Assembly: GCA_032622095.1 (NCBI GenBank) | Contig: CP136067.1 | Coordinates: 41,459,549-41,523,548 of the forward strand | DNA length: 64,000 nt | Direction of reading: 5' to 3' | DNA from: Siphonodentalium dalli | Lineage: Eukaryota; Mollusca; Scaphopoda; Gadilida; Siphonodentaliidae | In this document: positions 43,291-54,075 of the stretch, piece by piece | Layout: each line of letters begins with the position of its first letter | How positions within the stretch are numbered: the stretch's first letter is position 1 | Translations under genes and position numbers: made by a program | Notes under the pieces: generated by a model | The model's input: the letters and a program-made list of their open reading frames with translations, nothing else | What the model was told of the DNA's origin: nothing | Databases searched by the model: none

Positions 43291-43857
43291 GATAACTTAC
43301 GAGTATGTAGACACCCGAAACGTCGACACAGAACAAAGACAATGACATTAATTAATTCAGATGAAGAACAATAATATATTGAGTCGCTGGAATAAAGGTC
43401 TACCATACAAATCATGCACACTGATACACACACACACTGTATATAAAATAGAAACAAAACAAGTTTAATTGACTTCCGATGCGAAGTTACCATGACTGGG
43501 TCTCTGGGCGACCGCCCTCGTTCACCATTAAAACAAAACGCTGAAATAATCGGTCCTAAATCCCACTTATGATACCCACATATCAAAACAAGTGTCGTTA
43601 TTATGGTATGAAATAATTTTAGTGTGGAAAACCAATTGGATAAACATCATTATCCTTGAGCCATATAGAATAATTACCACTATGTTACAATCGATGTATA
43701 ATTTCAGCCTAGAACTGCATTAAAATAACCATTCTAATATTCCTTTTACTCTGATTGTTGCAAAAGATACCAGTATCATTTGTACAAACCATCTTAAAGT
43801 ACTTCGTGTAATGCCGTAAAATGGACATTTTCTTGCAGAAAAACAATATCACAGTTC

Positions 43858-44430
43858 TTAGTACCAGTGACAGTCACATATAGTTGGGTTCTATGATTCA
43901 AGACAATATCAGATTCCGTAATAAATGTGCAATGACTTGGCGACAAGGTTAGCATATTCACTCAAGTTTCGACGAAAATTTGATAAGACGATTCATCAGT
44001 CTGTGTAATAGTTGTAGTGAAATTTGGCGAAGCATTGTAATGACATCTGGTGACTGATTTGGTGGAATTGGATCCGTGATTATCCGTCAGTTCATTCTAT
44101 AATGTTCTTGTTACTAATACTAGTAGGTACATAGTCCATGTGTATATCACTGATTTTCACATATAATTCGACGATAGAAACTTAAACGACAATACCAAAT
44201 AGCAGATCCGTAATAACTAAGCGATGACTTGGCTGGTGACAAGTTTCCAATACTTCGCCATAGCCACACATGTTTTGATGACAAATGATGCATCGGTCCG
44301 TTCAATAGTTATACTTGTAAGTTATAACTTATAGTCAACAGAATTGTGACTGACCCATGAATGCCACGAGTGACTGAGTGGAATTATCCGTGATCGTTCT
44401 ATGAAGTTGTTGGTATTTCCCCGTATACAC
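43858..44430. repeat. diverged tandem repeat, two units of about 300 bp
   Basis: Unit 1 (43,858 to about 44,120) and unit 2 (about 44,137-44,430) share, in order, TCACATATA, an AGATTCCGTAATAA-like phrase, GATGACTTGGC, GACAAG, GGTGACTGATT and TTATCCGT. The LINE inserted in the leading part of unit 1. The corresponding part of unit 2 (44,137-44,165) shows the uninterrupted arrangement. Confidence 0.55.
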
Positions 44431-44531
44431 CAGTGGTTGACGTCAAGGCTCTTATGAATTACTCTGGTGCATTTATCAGCTTGTGTAAGTTTTTGTGATT
44501 TGAAACATTCCAAAACAGTCAAGTTCAACCA

Positions 44532-45007
44532 GGTCAGGCACATCCTGAATTCCATTATTATAGTGGTATATGACCATAACATATTCATGTTTCCTTTAGT
44601 TGGATCGGAAATAGAATACAGCGCATACCATTGCACAGCCAAATTTCACTCTCAAACAATATCGGAGCCAATGAACAGTATTCCGACAAAATTCGTTGTG
44701 CAATCTTTTGCGCCAGGTTTCTTATTCCATAATATTACTAATGATTCTTTTCTAAATGACAATAACACGATGACTTAGTCGCTCCTTCGTAACAACATTT
44801 AAACTTGAGTTGCTTGCTTATCGTGTACCGTCATGATTAATCATTATCCTGGACAAAATATACATGTATGTATGTTACCGAATTAGTGTGACACTTATTT
44901 TGAATAATTTGTGTGAAATATGATTTTGGATTATCCCTCTTTTATCAAATTCATTAAACGGTAATGGTCATATGCCACTATAATAGTGGAATTCAGGACG
45001 TGCCTAT
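44532..45007. repeat. inverted repeat, about 46-bp arms
   Basis: GAATTCCATTATTATAGTGG (about 44,549) is mirrored at about 44,958-45,007, and AGGCACATCC pairs with GGACGTGCC. Arms are about 380 bp apart. Could be a small fold-back transposon; target duplications were not found. Confidence 0.6.
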
Positions 45008-45734
45008 ATGTCAATAGACACATCTGCGCGAATACAACCCAACTGTCACAATTTCTTTCGAGGAAAATATCAATCATTATAGCGATCGGCCGGTTTTCAC
45101 AGATAAATATCGTGTCCGTTTCACATAGAAGCCAAAAGCAGAGTCTCAGCATTATTCCAGCACCGCAGAAGTAACTTTTTATCAAAAAAATTTGTGAAAA
45201 TAATTTATGGACATGTTGCCATTCGATATAGTACTAGAGTTCATTATACGTTGGGAAAACTTAACCTATTACTGGACGAAAAACGATAACGAAGCCGGAA
45301 TGCATTTTGCTCTGAATACCAGCACAATGACAGTAGTATAAAGTGTGGAAAACATCAATAGTTAATAGTTTGTTCAATCCTGTCCCTATTTATCATAAAC
45401 ACAAACAAATATACGCCAGAACAAGCAAGCCTGGCTGCATCTGATTGGTGAACTTTTCCTAAAGCTGGAATCTCTATATAACCTATATAATTGATGTAAA
45501 ATTACAATCTGATACATAAATTTGTTACGTACCCTCCTTAAAAACTTTAAAAAATTATGTGATTGTATGAATACGACATTTTCTCATAGACAGTGTTGAA
45601 CTGTCACCTAACTACAAGTTTATTTTAGCGTCTGCGTGACATGGTTCGCAAGAATAGGTTGTATATCTAGGAGTAAAATATAGTACGCCTCATTTACGTG
45701 TTTAACATTTGGTTTAATACCTCGGCCGGTAATA

Positions 45735-46150
45735 ATAATATATAGCATTTTTATAGCGCTTCATCTCTGGTGTAGCTCGAATCGCTTGGGACTCTATATG
45801 CAGGTTATATACATGTACATACATTAGAATATATACAATCAATGGATACGGAGAATGATGCAATGTTGCTATCTACGGCTAGTTGTGTGCGGGTAAATCT
45901 TGAAGAGGTGCGTCTTAAGTCGTTGCTTGAAGATGTCAAGAGAATGCGAACGACGAATGTCGAGAGGGATGGAGTTCCAAACACTTGGTCCGGCGTGTGT
46001 GAATATAATTTTCTTATATTTACCCACCGGAAAAGCCAGAAGCTGTTTTTCCTTGGAACGGAGGTTATCACGGCCTGGTACATACAATGTAAGAAGGTCC
46101 GATATGTATGCTGGAGCAGAGGAATGAAAGTAACGATAGCAGAACGTTGC
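45735..46150 (-). pseudogene. 3' end of a CR1/L2-like LINE (truncated)
   Basis: The minus-strand frame reads SSAPAYISDLLTLYVPGR, then NLRSKEKQLLAFP, FTHAGPSVWNSIPLDIR and FKQRLKTHLF. This is the typical C-terminal tail after the reverse transcriptase of CR1/L2/RTE-like LINEs. It is followed by AAGCGCTATAAAAATGC and an ATT-rich end, a common 3' terminus of such elements. All catalytic parts are missing, so this is a 5'-truncated dead copy. It lies about 225 bp upstream of receptor exon c. Confidence 0.85.
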
Positions 46151-46374
46151 TAACTATAATGATGTCATCATGGTTGGTGGGTGAATAGAACAACATTTAT
46201 GTCATTTTCATACACAATTATGGTATAAATTCTTATTCAACATATATGTCTTTGTGTGCAGCTTCAATAGTTTCCGCCTTCGTCGCGAATGTTACAAGCC
46301 ACTGCACCAGGCTATATTTACACATTGGTCACGCTCATTTTACCACACTGCACACTATTCATTTATATGAACAG

Positions 46375-46592
46375 GTGAACGTAAAAGATCTGTGCGGCTA
46401 ATGATGGTTATGGCGAGCTACAACAAATCCAGCATCTTTCAGAATATTATTATGAATGAGTCGTCTGTTGACGGTCCAGCGAGAATATACAAACTATCTA
46501 GTGACATCATGTCCGCTTCCATATCGGTTAACGACTCTCTTGTTCACGATTTGGGTGGAGATAATGTCACAATGACTTTCAGAAAGCTTAAG
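46375..46592 (+). CDS. adhesion GPCR, exon c (GAIN subdomain B)
   Basis: Acceptor GAACAG, donor GTAAGT. Two bases complete the Gly codon from exon b, and the exon ends in phase 0. It reads GERKRSVRLMMVMASYNKSS, then VNDSLVHDLGGDNVTMTFRK. The VRLMMVMASYNKSSIF and VTMTFRKL segments are the expected beta strands of the GAIN core just before the GPS. Two potential N-glycosylation sites are visible (NKS, NES). Confidence 0.93.
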
Positions 46593-47870
46593 GTAAGTCG
46601 GAATTTAATTGAGTGTTAGTATGCATAATACAAAATCACGAGAACAGTACAATAAACACCCGGCCTATAAGGCATATATGTCACACTTAATATAATATTT
46701 ATTCATACGTATAAGGACTATTTTACGTATCGATTCCTGCTAAATCAAATTGCAAAATAAAATTAAAATTAAAACATTCATTCTGATTCGTTGTATATAC
46801 GTGTTTTATTATCTATATAAAAAGTTCGTTTTTTTGTTGAAAGCGACGGAGAGGTATTTAGATATTGTATCGTGGGTAAGATATTATTTCGATTAGTGCT
46901 TCATCATACTTTCCTTTGGATACCAATTAAGAAATTCTTTCAGGTAGAAAATTTAAGAGGGATAGTCTGAGATCGTGATAATAAGGGCAACGCAAGAGGA
47001 AATGGGTCTCATCTTCGACCTCTTTCAAGCTACATATAACACTCTGGAACGTTTATTTGGCAATTGTAGTAAGCCAAGATGTGAACGACAACTACTCATA
47101 ATATGCGCATACATCACTATTTACTACCTACTATGTAATTTCTTACGTTATTATACAACTGATATTTGCCCGTGTCAACCGTGCGAAAACCCGTGGATTT
47201 TATCACTTTTGCGAATACTGTTCAATAAACCATACATTGCCTTCGTGGCAGTATTTTTGGTACTCCGTATAAAATGATAAAATCTGCTATTGTAGTAAAA
47301 TTTAATCCCGAGTTTTCTCAATTTATTTTACAATTTGTATTTCTTGCCCTCTGTATCTAAAAATAGGAAATTTTTCAAGCTTCAGCACAATCAGCGAACG
47401 ATGAAAGCATGGGATTCATGCGCTGAAAATAGATCTTGTCTAGGATAAATTCAAATTTGCTGTTGCATAGTTATTCAAAAACACTGTAAATCATCAAGAA
47501 GAGGGGAAATAAGAAAGGGACATTGTTTCGTCTAGAAATAAACCCACCTTTCTCCCGAAAAAGTATGACTGTTAGTTACAATTTTTCAAGCATAATTTAA
47601 TATTCGGGATTCCCGATATGGGAACGCTGACGCAGCTCACGTGGAATTGAACTCCGATGAGAAAATTAGAAAACTGGCAAATATAAAATATTGTTGCAAA
47701 GAAAGTGCATCGGAATATTTTATTCGAACATATTTGTATCGATCATACATAGCGTTACTCGCAAGAAAGAGACTTTGTAGGGCGATACAACTTCTAAAAC
47801 AATAGTTACCGCGAGTTAGGCGAGGTGGACAAAAAAATGTCAGAAACTACGAGGTCAAAAGCTGGAAAAG
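46593..47870. other. intron sequence, no additional gene
   Basis: AT-rich. A 100-codon + strand frame at 46,975-47,277 has no recognised domain. No repeat that I can place. Confidence 0.4.
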
Positions 47871-47879
47871 AATGAGAAT

Positions 47880-48690
47880 TTAGAACATGAATATGACTAT
47901 CAGTTTTACAGACATCGGCAAATGTATTGTCAAGATGCACAGGTCCATCGCATGGCGATTCGGTGCAGTACAAAGTAAATTGGAGGAGCTAGCAAAGAAA
48001 AGAAAAAACAGTTGAAAAAAGTCAAAGAATGAAACAGATACAGTAAAAGATATAGAAGAAACTACAATCCCGGAGATCCAACAGACGATTCGAGAACTTG
48101 AAATACATCCAGCAGAGAAATCAATCTCTACCGACGAAAGACTCAATAACATCGAAGAAGCTAGCGATTAGTTGAGAATGGGTAAGGAAATAATGGAAAA
48201 CGACATCAGGTCTGCTGGTGAGAAATAATCAGAACTATCTCGGTCCCAATCCAACTGAATGTTTGGGGCAGAACATGGCATCTGATCATTCCTGGGGAAG
48301 ATGGTCACAGGAAGAAAAAGCGACAGAAACAGAGGATAAGATGAGTGCGTTTTCAAAAACGACTTTTGCTTCACACACGAGGAAGTTGAACAGATGTCCT
48401 TTGCACTATGTCACCGTCTCCCATCAGGGAGTGACAATTGTCCAGACATCATACTAACACTCCTTTCGTTGAAAGTTCGTGACTCAATATTGGCAGAGGC
48501 AAAGGGACTCGATGCAGGCCCGAGATATGGGTGTCATCTGATCTACCTCCCTGCCTCTCATAATTATGAAAACAACTTCTGAAAGAAAGAGCGGATCTCC
48601 CTGATGTTGAAAAGAAGAGAACCAAACTGATTTATTTAAAGCCAAACCTGATCTGAATTTAGTGAAATACACTGCTGGAAGTGACTTCTA
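47880..48690 (+). pseudogene. decayed ORF1-like protein of a LINE, copy A
   Basis: Conceptual reading in shifting frames gives a charged coiled-coil-like part (RFGAVQSKLEELAKKRKN, IEETTIPEIQQTIRELEI, RLNNIEEASD) with stops. It is followed by a globular part reading EEVEQMSFALCHRLP, DIILTLLSLKVRDSILAEAK, RYGCHLIYLPAS and LLKERADLPDVEKKRTKLIY. The order coiled coil, RNA-binding-like core, basic C-terminal domain resembles L1/Tx1-type ORF1 proteins, which package element RNA. This assignment is from pattern only. A host multicopy gene is the alternative. No reverse transcriptase follows. Confidence 0.5.
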
Positions 48691-48868
48691 TGAACTTCTC
48701 CATAAAAAAGAATATAGTTAAATGTTGAAAATGGCTGCAATTGTTTGTTTTATTTATTTGATTTTTGATTGAGCTAAAGAAACAAATTCAGTCCTTAAAT
48801 AGTTGATATAGAAATGTCAGTCGACCAGACAAACTTATAACATACATTGTACAGCAGTTATGTCACCA

Positions 48869-48935
48869 TAAGGGTACGTTCATACGCTGGCAATATTGCA
48901 CCGCATACTGCAAAAATGTCAACTGCAAAATTGCT
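48869..48935. repeat. isolated end motif of the 23/27-kb TIR element
   Basis: GGGTACGTTCATACGCTGGC plus AATATTGCA repeats the terminal sequence seen at 22,969 and 27,135. It lies exactly between the two ORF1-like copies. Confidence 0.6.
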
Positions 48936-48944
48936 AAAACGGAT

Positions 48945-49628
48945 CAGTAAAAGATATAGAAGAAATTACAATCCCGGAGACCCTAAAGACTCAATAACAT
49001 CGAAGAAGCTAGTGATGAGTTGAGAATGGATCAGGAAATGATGGAAAACGACATCAGGTCTGTTGGTGAGAAACTATATCAGTCCCAATCCAACTGAATA
49101 TTTGGGGCAGAACATGGCATCTGACCATTCCTGGGGAAGATGGTCTCAGGAAGAAAAAGTTACAGAAACAGAGGATAAGATGAGTGCGTTTTTCAAAAAC
49201 GATTTATGTTTCACAGACGAGGAATTAAGTTTGCAGCATGTCATCGTCTCCCATCAGGAATGGACAATTGTCAAACATCATAATAACGTTCCTTTCGTTG
49301 AAAGTTCGTGACTCATTATGGACAAAGGCAAAGGGACTCGATGCAGGCCCGAGATATGGGTGTCATCTGATCTACCTCCCTGCCTCTCATAATTATGCAA
49401 AAACTTCTGAAAGAAAGAGCGGATCTCCCTGATATTGAAAAGAAGAGAACCAAACTAATTTATATAAAAAAAAGAACCAGATCTTAAGTTAATGAAATAC
49501 GCTGCCAGGAAGTAACTTTTATGTATTTTTCCATAACAAAATTATAACTAAATGTTAAAAAACGGTTGCAATTGTTTTTTTTTTATTTATTTGATTTTTG
49601 ATTGAGTTAAAGAAATGAATTCAGTCCT
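48945..49628 (+). pseudogene. decayed ORF1-like protein of a LINE, copy B
   Basis: Collinear with copy A from CAGTAAAAGATATAGAAGAA onward at high similarity, but with a deletion of about 60-70 bp in the coiled-coil part and additional frame breaks. It retains readings such as NDLCFTDEEL and ERADLPDIEKKRTKLI. The 3' portion (TTGATTTTTGATTGAG to ATTCAGTCCTTAA) matches copy A and is then interrupted by the Harbinger-like element. Confidence 0.5.
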
Positions 49629-49631
49629 TAA

Positions 49632-51007
49632 GGGTGGATACACACATGCATGTAATCTCTGTAAATATCGTGTATTTGGCGTTTTACATGGATCATACAC
49701 ACCCTGTAATGTGTGTCCGCTGACAACCCAATCATTGCGACTGTGTTTGACCACAGTGAGTTAAACTCTGAACCGCTGAAGAGCGGTTGACTGGGACTAA
49801 GTCGTCAGGCCGCTTAAAATAATTATTCGCGCGATAACTCAAATGGTCGACGTTCTGTTTAAATCATTGTCAGTCTTCTATTGATGTTAATACCAGTGAT
49901 GGCCTCTTCCCCAACGCATTGGGCTATGACCCCCATATGCACGGGGAGCTATATTATCCCAGAAGCTACCATTGCATATTTCCTCGACGGGGGTGTGCAT
50001 GCAGCACCCTGAGTCCTGACACCCTGCTTTATATATGTCGTAGTCATGTCTGTCGTGTCTGTTTTCTACGAGTGATTAATCTAATATGCAGCAATTTATG
50101 CTATTCATATAATTATGAACATATTATACAGCTTTAAATTTGAATGCATGGTGTTGCTGTTTGTCTTCATTCGGCGAAAGGGTTGCCTAGCTACGAGTTC
50201 CCACCACGTCACCTTTCCTCTCTTGTGTTATACAGGTACACATGTATACGCAAAATTTACAACTATGGAATATTTAAGTAAAACATTATATTGTAATTCT
50301 TGCCCAGATATCCCGGCTGATACATTCAATTAACTCCCTTAGTTATTGGAAGCTTTCGAGAACCAGCCCCTCCCCCAATCATGGATTATGGTAGAAAATG
50401 TTATAATTCAAGCTTGTGACACTTAGGAGCTTGCTCAACATTTGGCTTGAGAAACATAGATATCAATGGGGGGGGGGGGGGGGTGTCGGGGGGGGGGGGG
50501 GGGGGTGTCACTCTTTTTAATTTCAACGCTGTACCTGCATTATTTTTTGGCGCTATAATGAATATTTGCAATCCCAATTGAATTAATGTTATCACATGAG
50601 CTCGCTCTTAAATTATCAGAGAACTTCTCAACAAGCCGGTATCATCCTATAAAAGAATTCTGCATATTTTATTTTTGTTTTGGATGACCCTGTTTCCAAG
50701 AAATGACAGAAACAAATCAAGTATAAAATCGACCGGCTCTAATCCACTTTTCAAAATGAATTATAACTCGTGAAAAACAGCAACATATATCAGACAAGAA
50801 TTACTCATTTCGGCATCCATGAAAGAAGACATGTTTATGACTGGCCTGAAATTTCTTGATGGCAGTTTGTTTGATAATGGCTTATAACTACTCACTGGTG
50901 AAATTGACCTCTCGGTCGCAGGTGATTAATTTTGTCAATTATTGGTGTGGCCATGAAAAATGCATGTATTTTACATACAGACATTACATGCATGTGTGTA
51001 TCCACCC
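49632..51007. mobile_element. Harbinger-like non-autonomous element with identifiable empty site
   Basis: Ends GGGTGGATACACACATGCAT and its inverse ATGCATGTGTGTATCCACCC are perfect inverted repeats for about 23 bp. TAA lies at both junctions (49,629-49,631 and 51,008-51,010). Copy A of the surrounding duplicated sequence reads CAGTCCTTAAATAGTTGATA without interruption (about 48,792-48,811), which is the empty site with one TAA. A 3-bp TAA duplication and GGG-starting ends fit PIF/Harbinger elements. The 1.4-kb body has no transposase. Confidence 0.85.
50467..50507. repeat. poly-G tract
   Basis: Two G runs of 14-17 bases separated by TGTC, inside the Harbinger-like element. Run length is likely unreliable in sequencing. 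A shorter G run lies at 58,630. Confidence 0.95.
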
Positions 51008-51489
51008 TAAATGGTTGATATAGAAATTTCAATCGACCAGACAAACTTATAATATACATTGTACAATAGTTCTGTCACCATAAGAGAGGATTTCATATGT
51101 ATGAAGAATGAAGTTATTAATATTTTAGTATCTAATATTCATTTGTATTGACAGCATGTGATGCAGCTGTCTGATCCTATACAGGATAAATAACTCTATT
51201 GGTAGACTATAATGACAAGTTATAATCTTTTCAGCAGGTGGAAAATAACACATTTTCAGGGAGTCTTGAATATTTTAGTATTCCTTTTGTATGTGCCAGC
51301 ATGTAATACAGCTGTCAAGTCCTGTACACGAGGGACAACTCTATTAGAATTGGTAGAATACAATGACAAGTTAAAAATCATTTTAGCAGGTGGAAAGTAA
51401 CACCTATACAAGAGAGTCATGAATATTTTAGTATTCCTTTATATTTGACAGCATGTAATGTAGTTGACTGGTCCTATGCAATGAAAGTA

Positions 51490-51643
51490 GTATATAGAGG
51501 ATCTCAAACGAGTTATGTTGGGATATAAAATAATATGAAACGAGTTTCATAAATTTGATTCGTAGACGAGTTATGAATCAAATTTATCAAACGAGTTTAA
51601 TAAAATCTTATATCCCAATATAACGAGTTGAAGATCTTGTATA
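51490..51643. mobile_element. hairpin MITE with repeated CGAGTT motif
   Basis: Two arms of about 70 bp pair around a short loop at about 51,564-51,572. The left arm has ACGAGTTATGTTGGGATATA and CATAAATTTGATTC, and the right arm their inverses. The outer limits resemble GATCTCAAACGAG and CGAGTTGAAGATC. Confidence 0.75.
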
Positions 51644-52017
51644 TCACATGAACAAAAAAAGAAAGCTTTATGCCTTTTTAACAAAACTAAATAGCTTTAA
51701 AAAGCAATCTACATCGTTGGCTGAGATGCTTCACAACCGTATACGACAGTATTGCGCGCTCATGATTTCAACGAATAATATACTCCCTAATTTCCCTCTT
51801 TGCTTTTGTGTCTATTTTCGTTAGTGCAACGAAGTAGGACAAGAGTTTTACTTTGGTGAACAAATCAATCATTTTGTATGGTCTGGTTTTGGTGTCATGC
51901 GCGGCTTTTCATCATAGTATTAATCTGCCTAATCAATGTAAAGTAATTTTATTGGCGCACTGTCAAATAGGTGGGAAGTGCGCGCTTATTCTTGATTACC
52001 GCTGTCATTCAGCTATT

Positions 52018-52215
52018 ACTCACTAGTGGGAGATAAGAAAATATCAAATGGATTTTTAAATGATACTATATGGGTTTCATTTGATATAAGTATATTATCA
52101 ACAGTTACGGTGGAGTGGCTTTTTCGAAATCCAGTTTGTGACTTACTTATTAAATCAATATCCTCTGCAAATGAGGTCAATCGGTTATTCAAAATGGAGG
52201 TAAAAAGTCAAAAGC
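52018..52215 (-). pseudogene. LINE reverse-transcriptase fragment
   Basis: The minus-strand reading is LFTSILNNRLTSFAEDIDLI, then SKSQTGFRKSHST and DNILIS. It matches the region between reverse-transcriptase motifs 1 and 2 of CR1/RTE/jockey-like LINEs (LNNRL...QTGFRKGYST-DN type). Only about 65 codons survive, and both sides run into unrelated sequence. Dead fragment in a receptor intron. Confidence 0.75.
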
Positions 52216-52773
52216 TCGGTAAGAGACAGGCATATTTGGATCACCCGATCACTTATACATGGGCTGTATTAGTGCCACTGCAGACGCTGCGATTTTATGT
52301 CGCAGGTGGGGGAAATCGCAGATGGAGCCCGCCGTCGCTGTGGTGCTGCGATGTTATATACCCTTCTAGTAGTTGAAGTTCTGTATAGGTCCCTAGTGTG
52401 AAAACAAAGCTAAACAGGCAAATGGTTATATTTCATTCTCCTCATTATTAAATTATAGATTGGTTTAGACATATCGGGTTACCTTATTCTAGGACCCAGA
52501 GACTATGGAAACCAAGAACAATTGAGTAGCCCTTTAAGCGCAATTGGGTAGAGATGTAAGTAATTGCGCTTTAATAATTAGGCCTCCGATAATACTGTTA
52601 ATTTTTGACCGGTATGGACTTGGAATCATGTACGTAGCACTTGGAGACAGTTTTCAGGATGCATGGAACAGTTATGATGATTCACCGTGCAATTGATTAC
52701 TAAGGTCCGATTCCGTCAAACAGACGGTATTTTCTAACAGTGTAAATGATGACGAAATCGTGTTCCCATTCAG

Positions 52774-52929
52774 GAAACGTCAGGGCGGACCTCAATGTGT
52801 GTATACTGGGACACCAATGTTTCAAGTGGCGAAGGAGCGTGGTCCACAGCGGGATGCTTCCTACATAGAGAGGATGAGACACACTACCACTGTCAGTGCA
52901 ACCACCTCACATACTTCGCCGTACTCATG
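52774..52929 (+). CDS. adhesion GPCR, exon d (GPS cleavage motif)
   Basis: Acceptor CATTCAG, donor GTAGGT; exactly 52 codons, phase 0 at both ends. It encodes [17 protein letters not shown] and [13 protein letters not shown]. The conserved Cys-Trp framework and HL-T cleavage triad of the GPCR proteolysis site are intact. Autoproteolysis would be expected between Leu and Thr, leaving a tethered agonist beginning TYFAVLM. It joins exon c in frame. Confidence 0.97.
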
Positions 52930-53343
52930 GTAGGTTTACTTGTACGACAAAACACTATGCCTAAATTGATTAGAAGGCCCTCCCTATTAGTTAGTAGCAC
53001 GTGTTACCATGGCAAATTTGACGTCATCTCAATCTGTAATTACCGATGGAGTGTACCAATCACCAATACGTCACCAATCAAGTCTCTAACGCAAGACAGT
53101 CTGCATTTAAAAGTTGTTTAATCATATATAAAACGTTTGTCTGCTGATAAAGTTGCAGACGAGATGTGGACATTCACAATGCACATTCACAAATCAGTAA
53201 TAGTTAGAACTTCGTATTTATAATTGAAATTTACAAGGATAATAGGTATCGATTGAACCTCGATTTTGAACCTCAAACACACCTGAACCATTTACTAGAT
53301 GTTCGTAAAATCCACATAATCCATTCTCTCCAACGTACATTAA

Positions 53344-53400
53344 CCCTTTCAGTGTATCAAATATGGGTTGATACAAAAATCGTAATTGGCACTGAAAGAG
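53344..53400. mobile_element. minimal 57-bp TTAA-flanked palindromic element
   Basis: TTAA at both ends, termini CCCTTTCAGTG and CACTGAAAGAG, and an internal TGTATCAA/TTGATACA hairpin. The structure matches piggyBac-like ends reduced to almost nothing. Confidence 0.65.
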
Positions 53401-53769
53401 TTAACTCTTGCAATTAATATATATCTAGCTTATCCATTGCACGAGTTCAAAATAGCAGCTATCCGAACGTGTGAAGCGACAGTTTAGAAATTACAAATTT
53501 AGTTATGTATGTTCCTGACCCTGTGTACCCAAAAATACGCAGTGGGACAATTGGGCAGCCATTTGCAGAACTATTTTGTTTTAGAAAAATCACATACAAC
53601 AAATAATGTCTGTAATGATGAATCAGTAATGAGTATTTATATCTGCCAGATTATCGAAAGCGTGGTTGTATAATATGTATGTTGTTATATGTTTTTTTGG
53701 TCCTTTACCCGATAAAAATAGTCCAGAAAATTGCTGTCAAAAAACTAAAATATACAATGAAAAATGTTT

Positions 53770-54075
53770 TAGCTATTTTCTCGCAGATAGTCATGATTTC
53801 AGATGGTAGACTGAGCGCATACGTCTAGTTGGGTTCATATTCTAGATAATGCAGTGTGTTTTGAAAAAAATTCTTGTCAAACTGTTTATTGATCTACATG
53901 AAGAAATGGTTGTTTTTATTTTTTAAAACAACTTGTTTTCGTTATTCGAACATACCTCTCATATTGTGAGGGTAAACACGTGTTGTTATAAGAGAGCATA
54001 ATACCACTATGCATACATTGGTTATAAAGTTAATGATCTTTCCCTTCAAATTGATTGTTTCGAATTAAGATATTT
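53770..54075 (+). repeat. dispersed repeat, second copy of the 6.9-7.2 kb sequence
   Basis: Shares TATTTTCTCGC, ATTCTAGATAAT-like, GTTATAAAG, TAATGAT and CCTTCAAATTGAT in the same order as 6,930-7,220. Similarity stops at about 54,075, which helps define the left limit of the inverted-repeat element at 7,222. Confidence 0.6.

Larger units (their letters stand above)
39204..43845 (-). mobile_element. L1/Tx1-type LINE, nearly intact, antisense in the receptor intron
   Basis: The element spans a poly-A-like tail (T-run and CTTT repeats at 39,204-39,225 on the + strand), a 3' UTR of about 330 bp, an endonuclease/reverse transcriptase frame and about 555 bp of upstream sequence. A 12-bp target duplication with one mismatch abuts the tail and the 5' end: ATATCACAGTAC (39,192-39,203) and ATATCACAGTTC (43,846-43,857). 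No ORF1 is found upstream, so the copy is probably 5'-truncated or belongs to an ORF1-poor lineage. Confidence 0.82.

Noticed and set aside
43281-43586. LINE ORF1 upstream of the endonuclease
   Set aside because: The 101-codon frame is partly translation of a CA repeat and shows no coiled coil, RNA-binding or zinc-knuckle motif.
44137-44150. 14-bp match CATGTGTATATCAC as the LINE target duplication
   Set aside because: It does not abut the poly-A-like tail, and the region is a second unit of a tandem repeat. The 12-bp pair at 39,192-39,203 and 43,846-43,857 touches both element ends and fits better.
45842-46153. 103-codon + strand gene
   Set aside because: Antisense shadow of the LINE 3' fragment reading VWNSIPLDIR on the minus strand.
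52026-52376. 116-codon + strand gene
   Set aside because: The opposite strand reads as a clear reverse-transcriptase fragment, so the + strand frame is a shadow.
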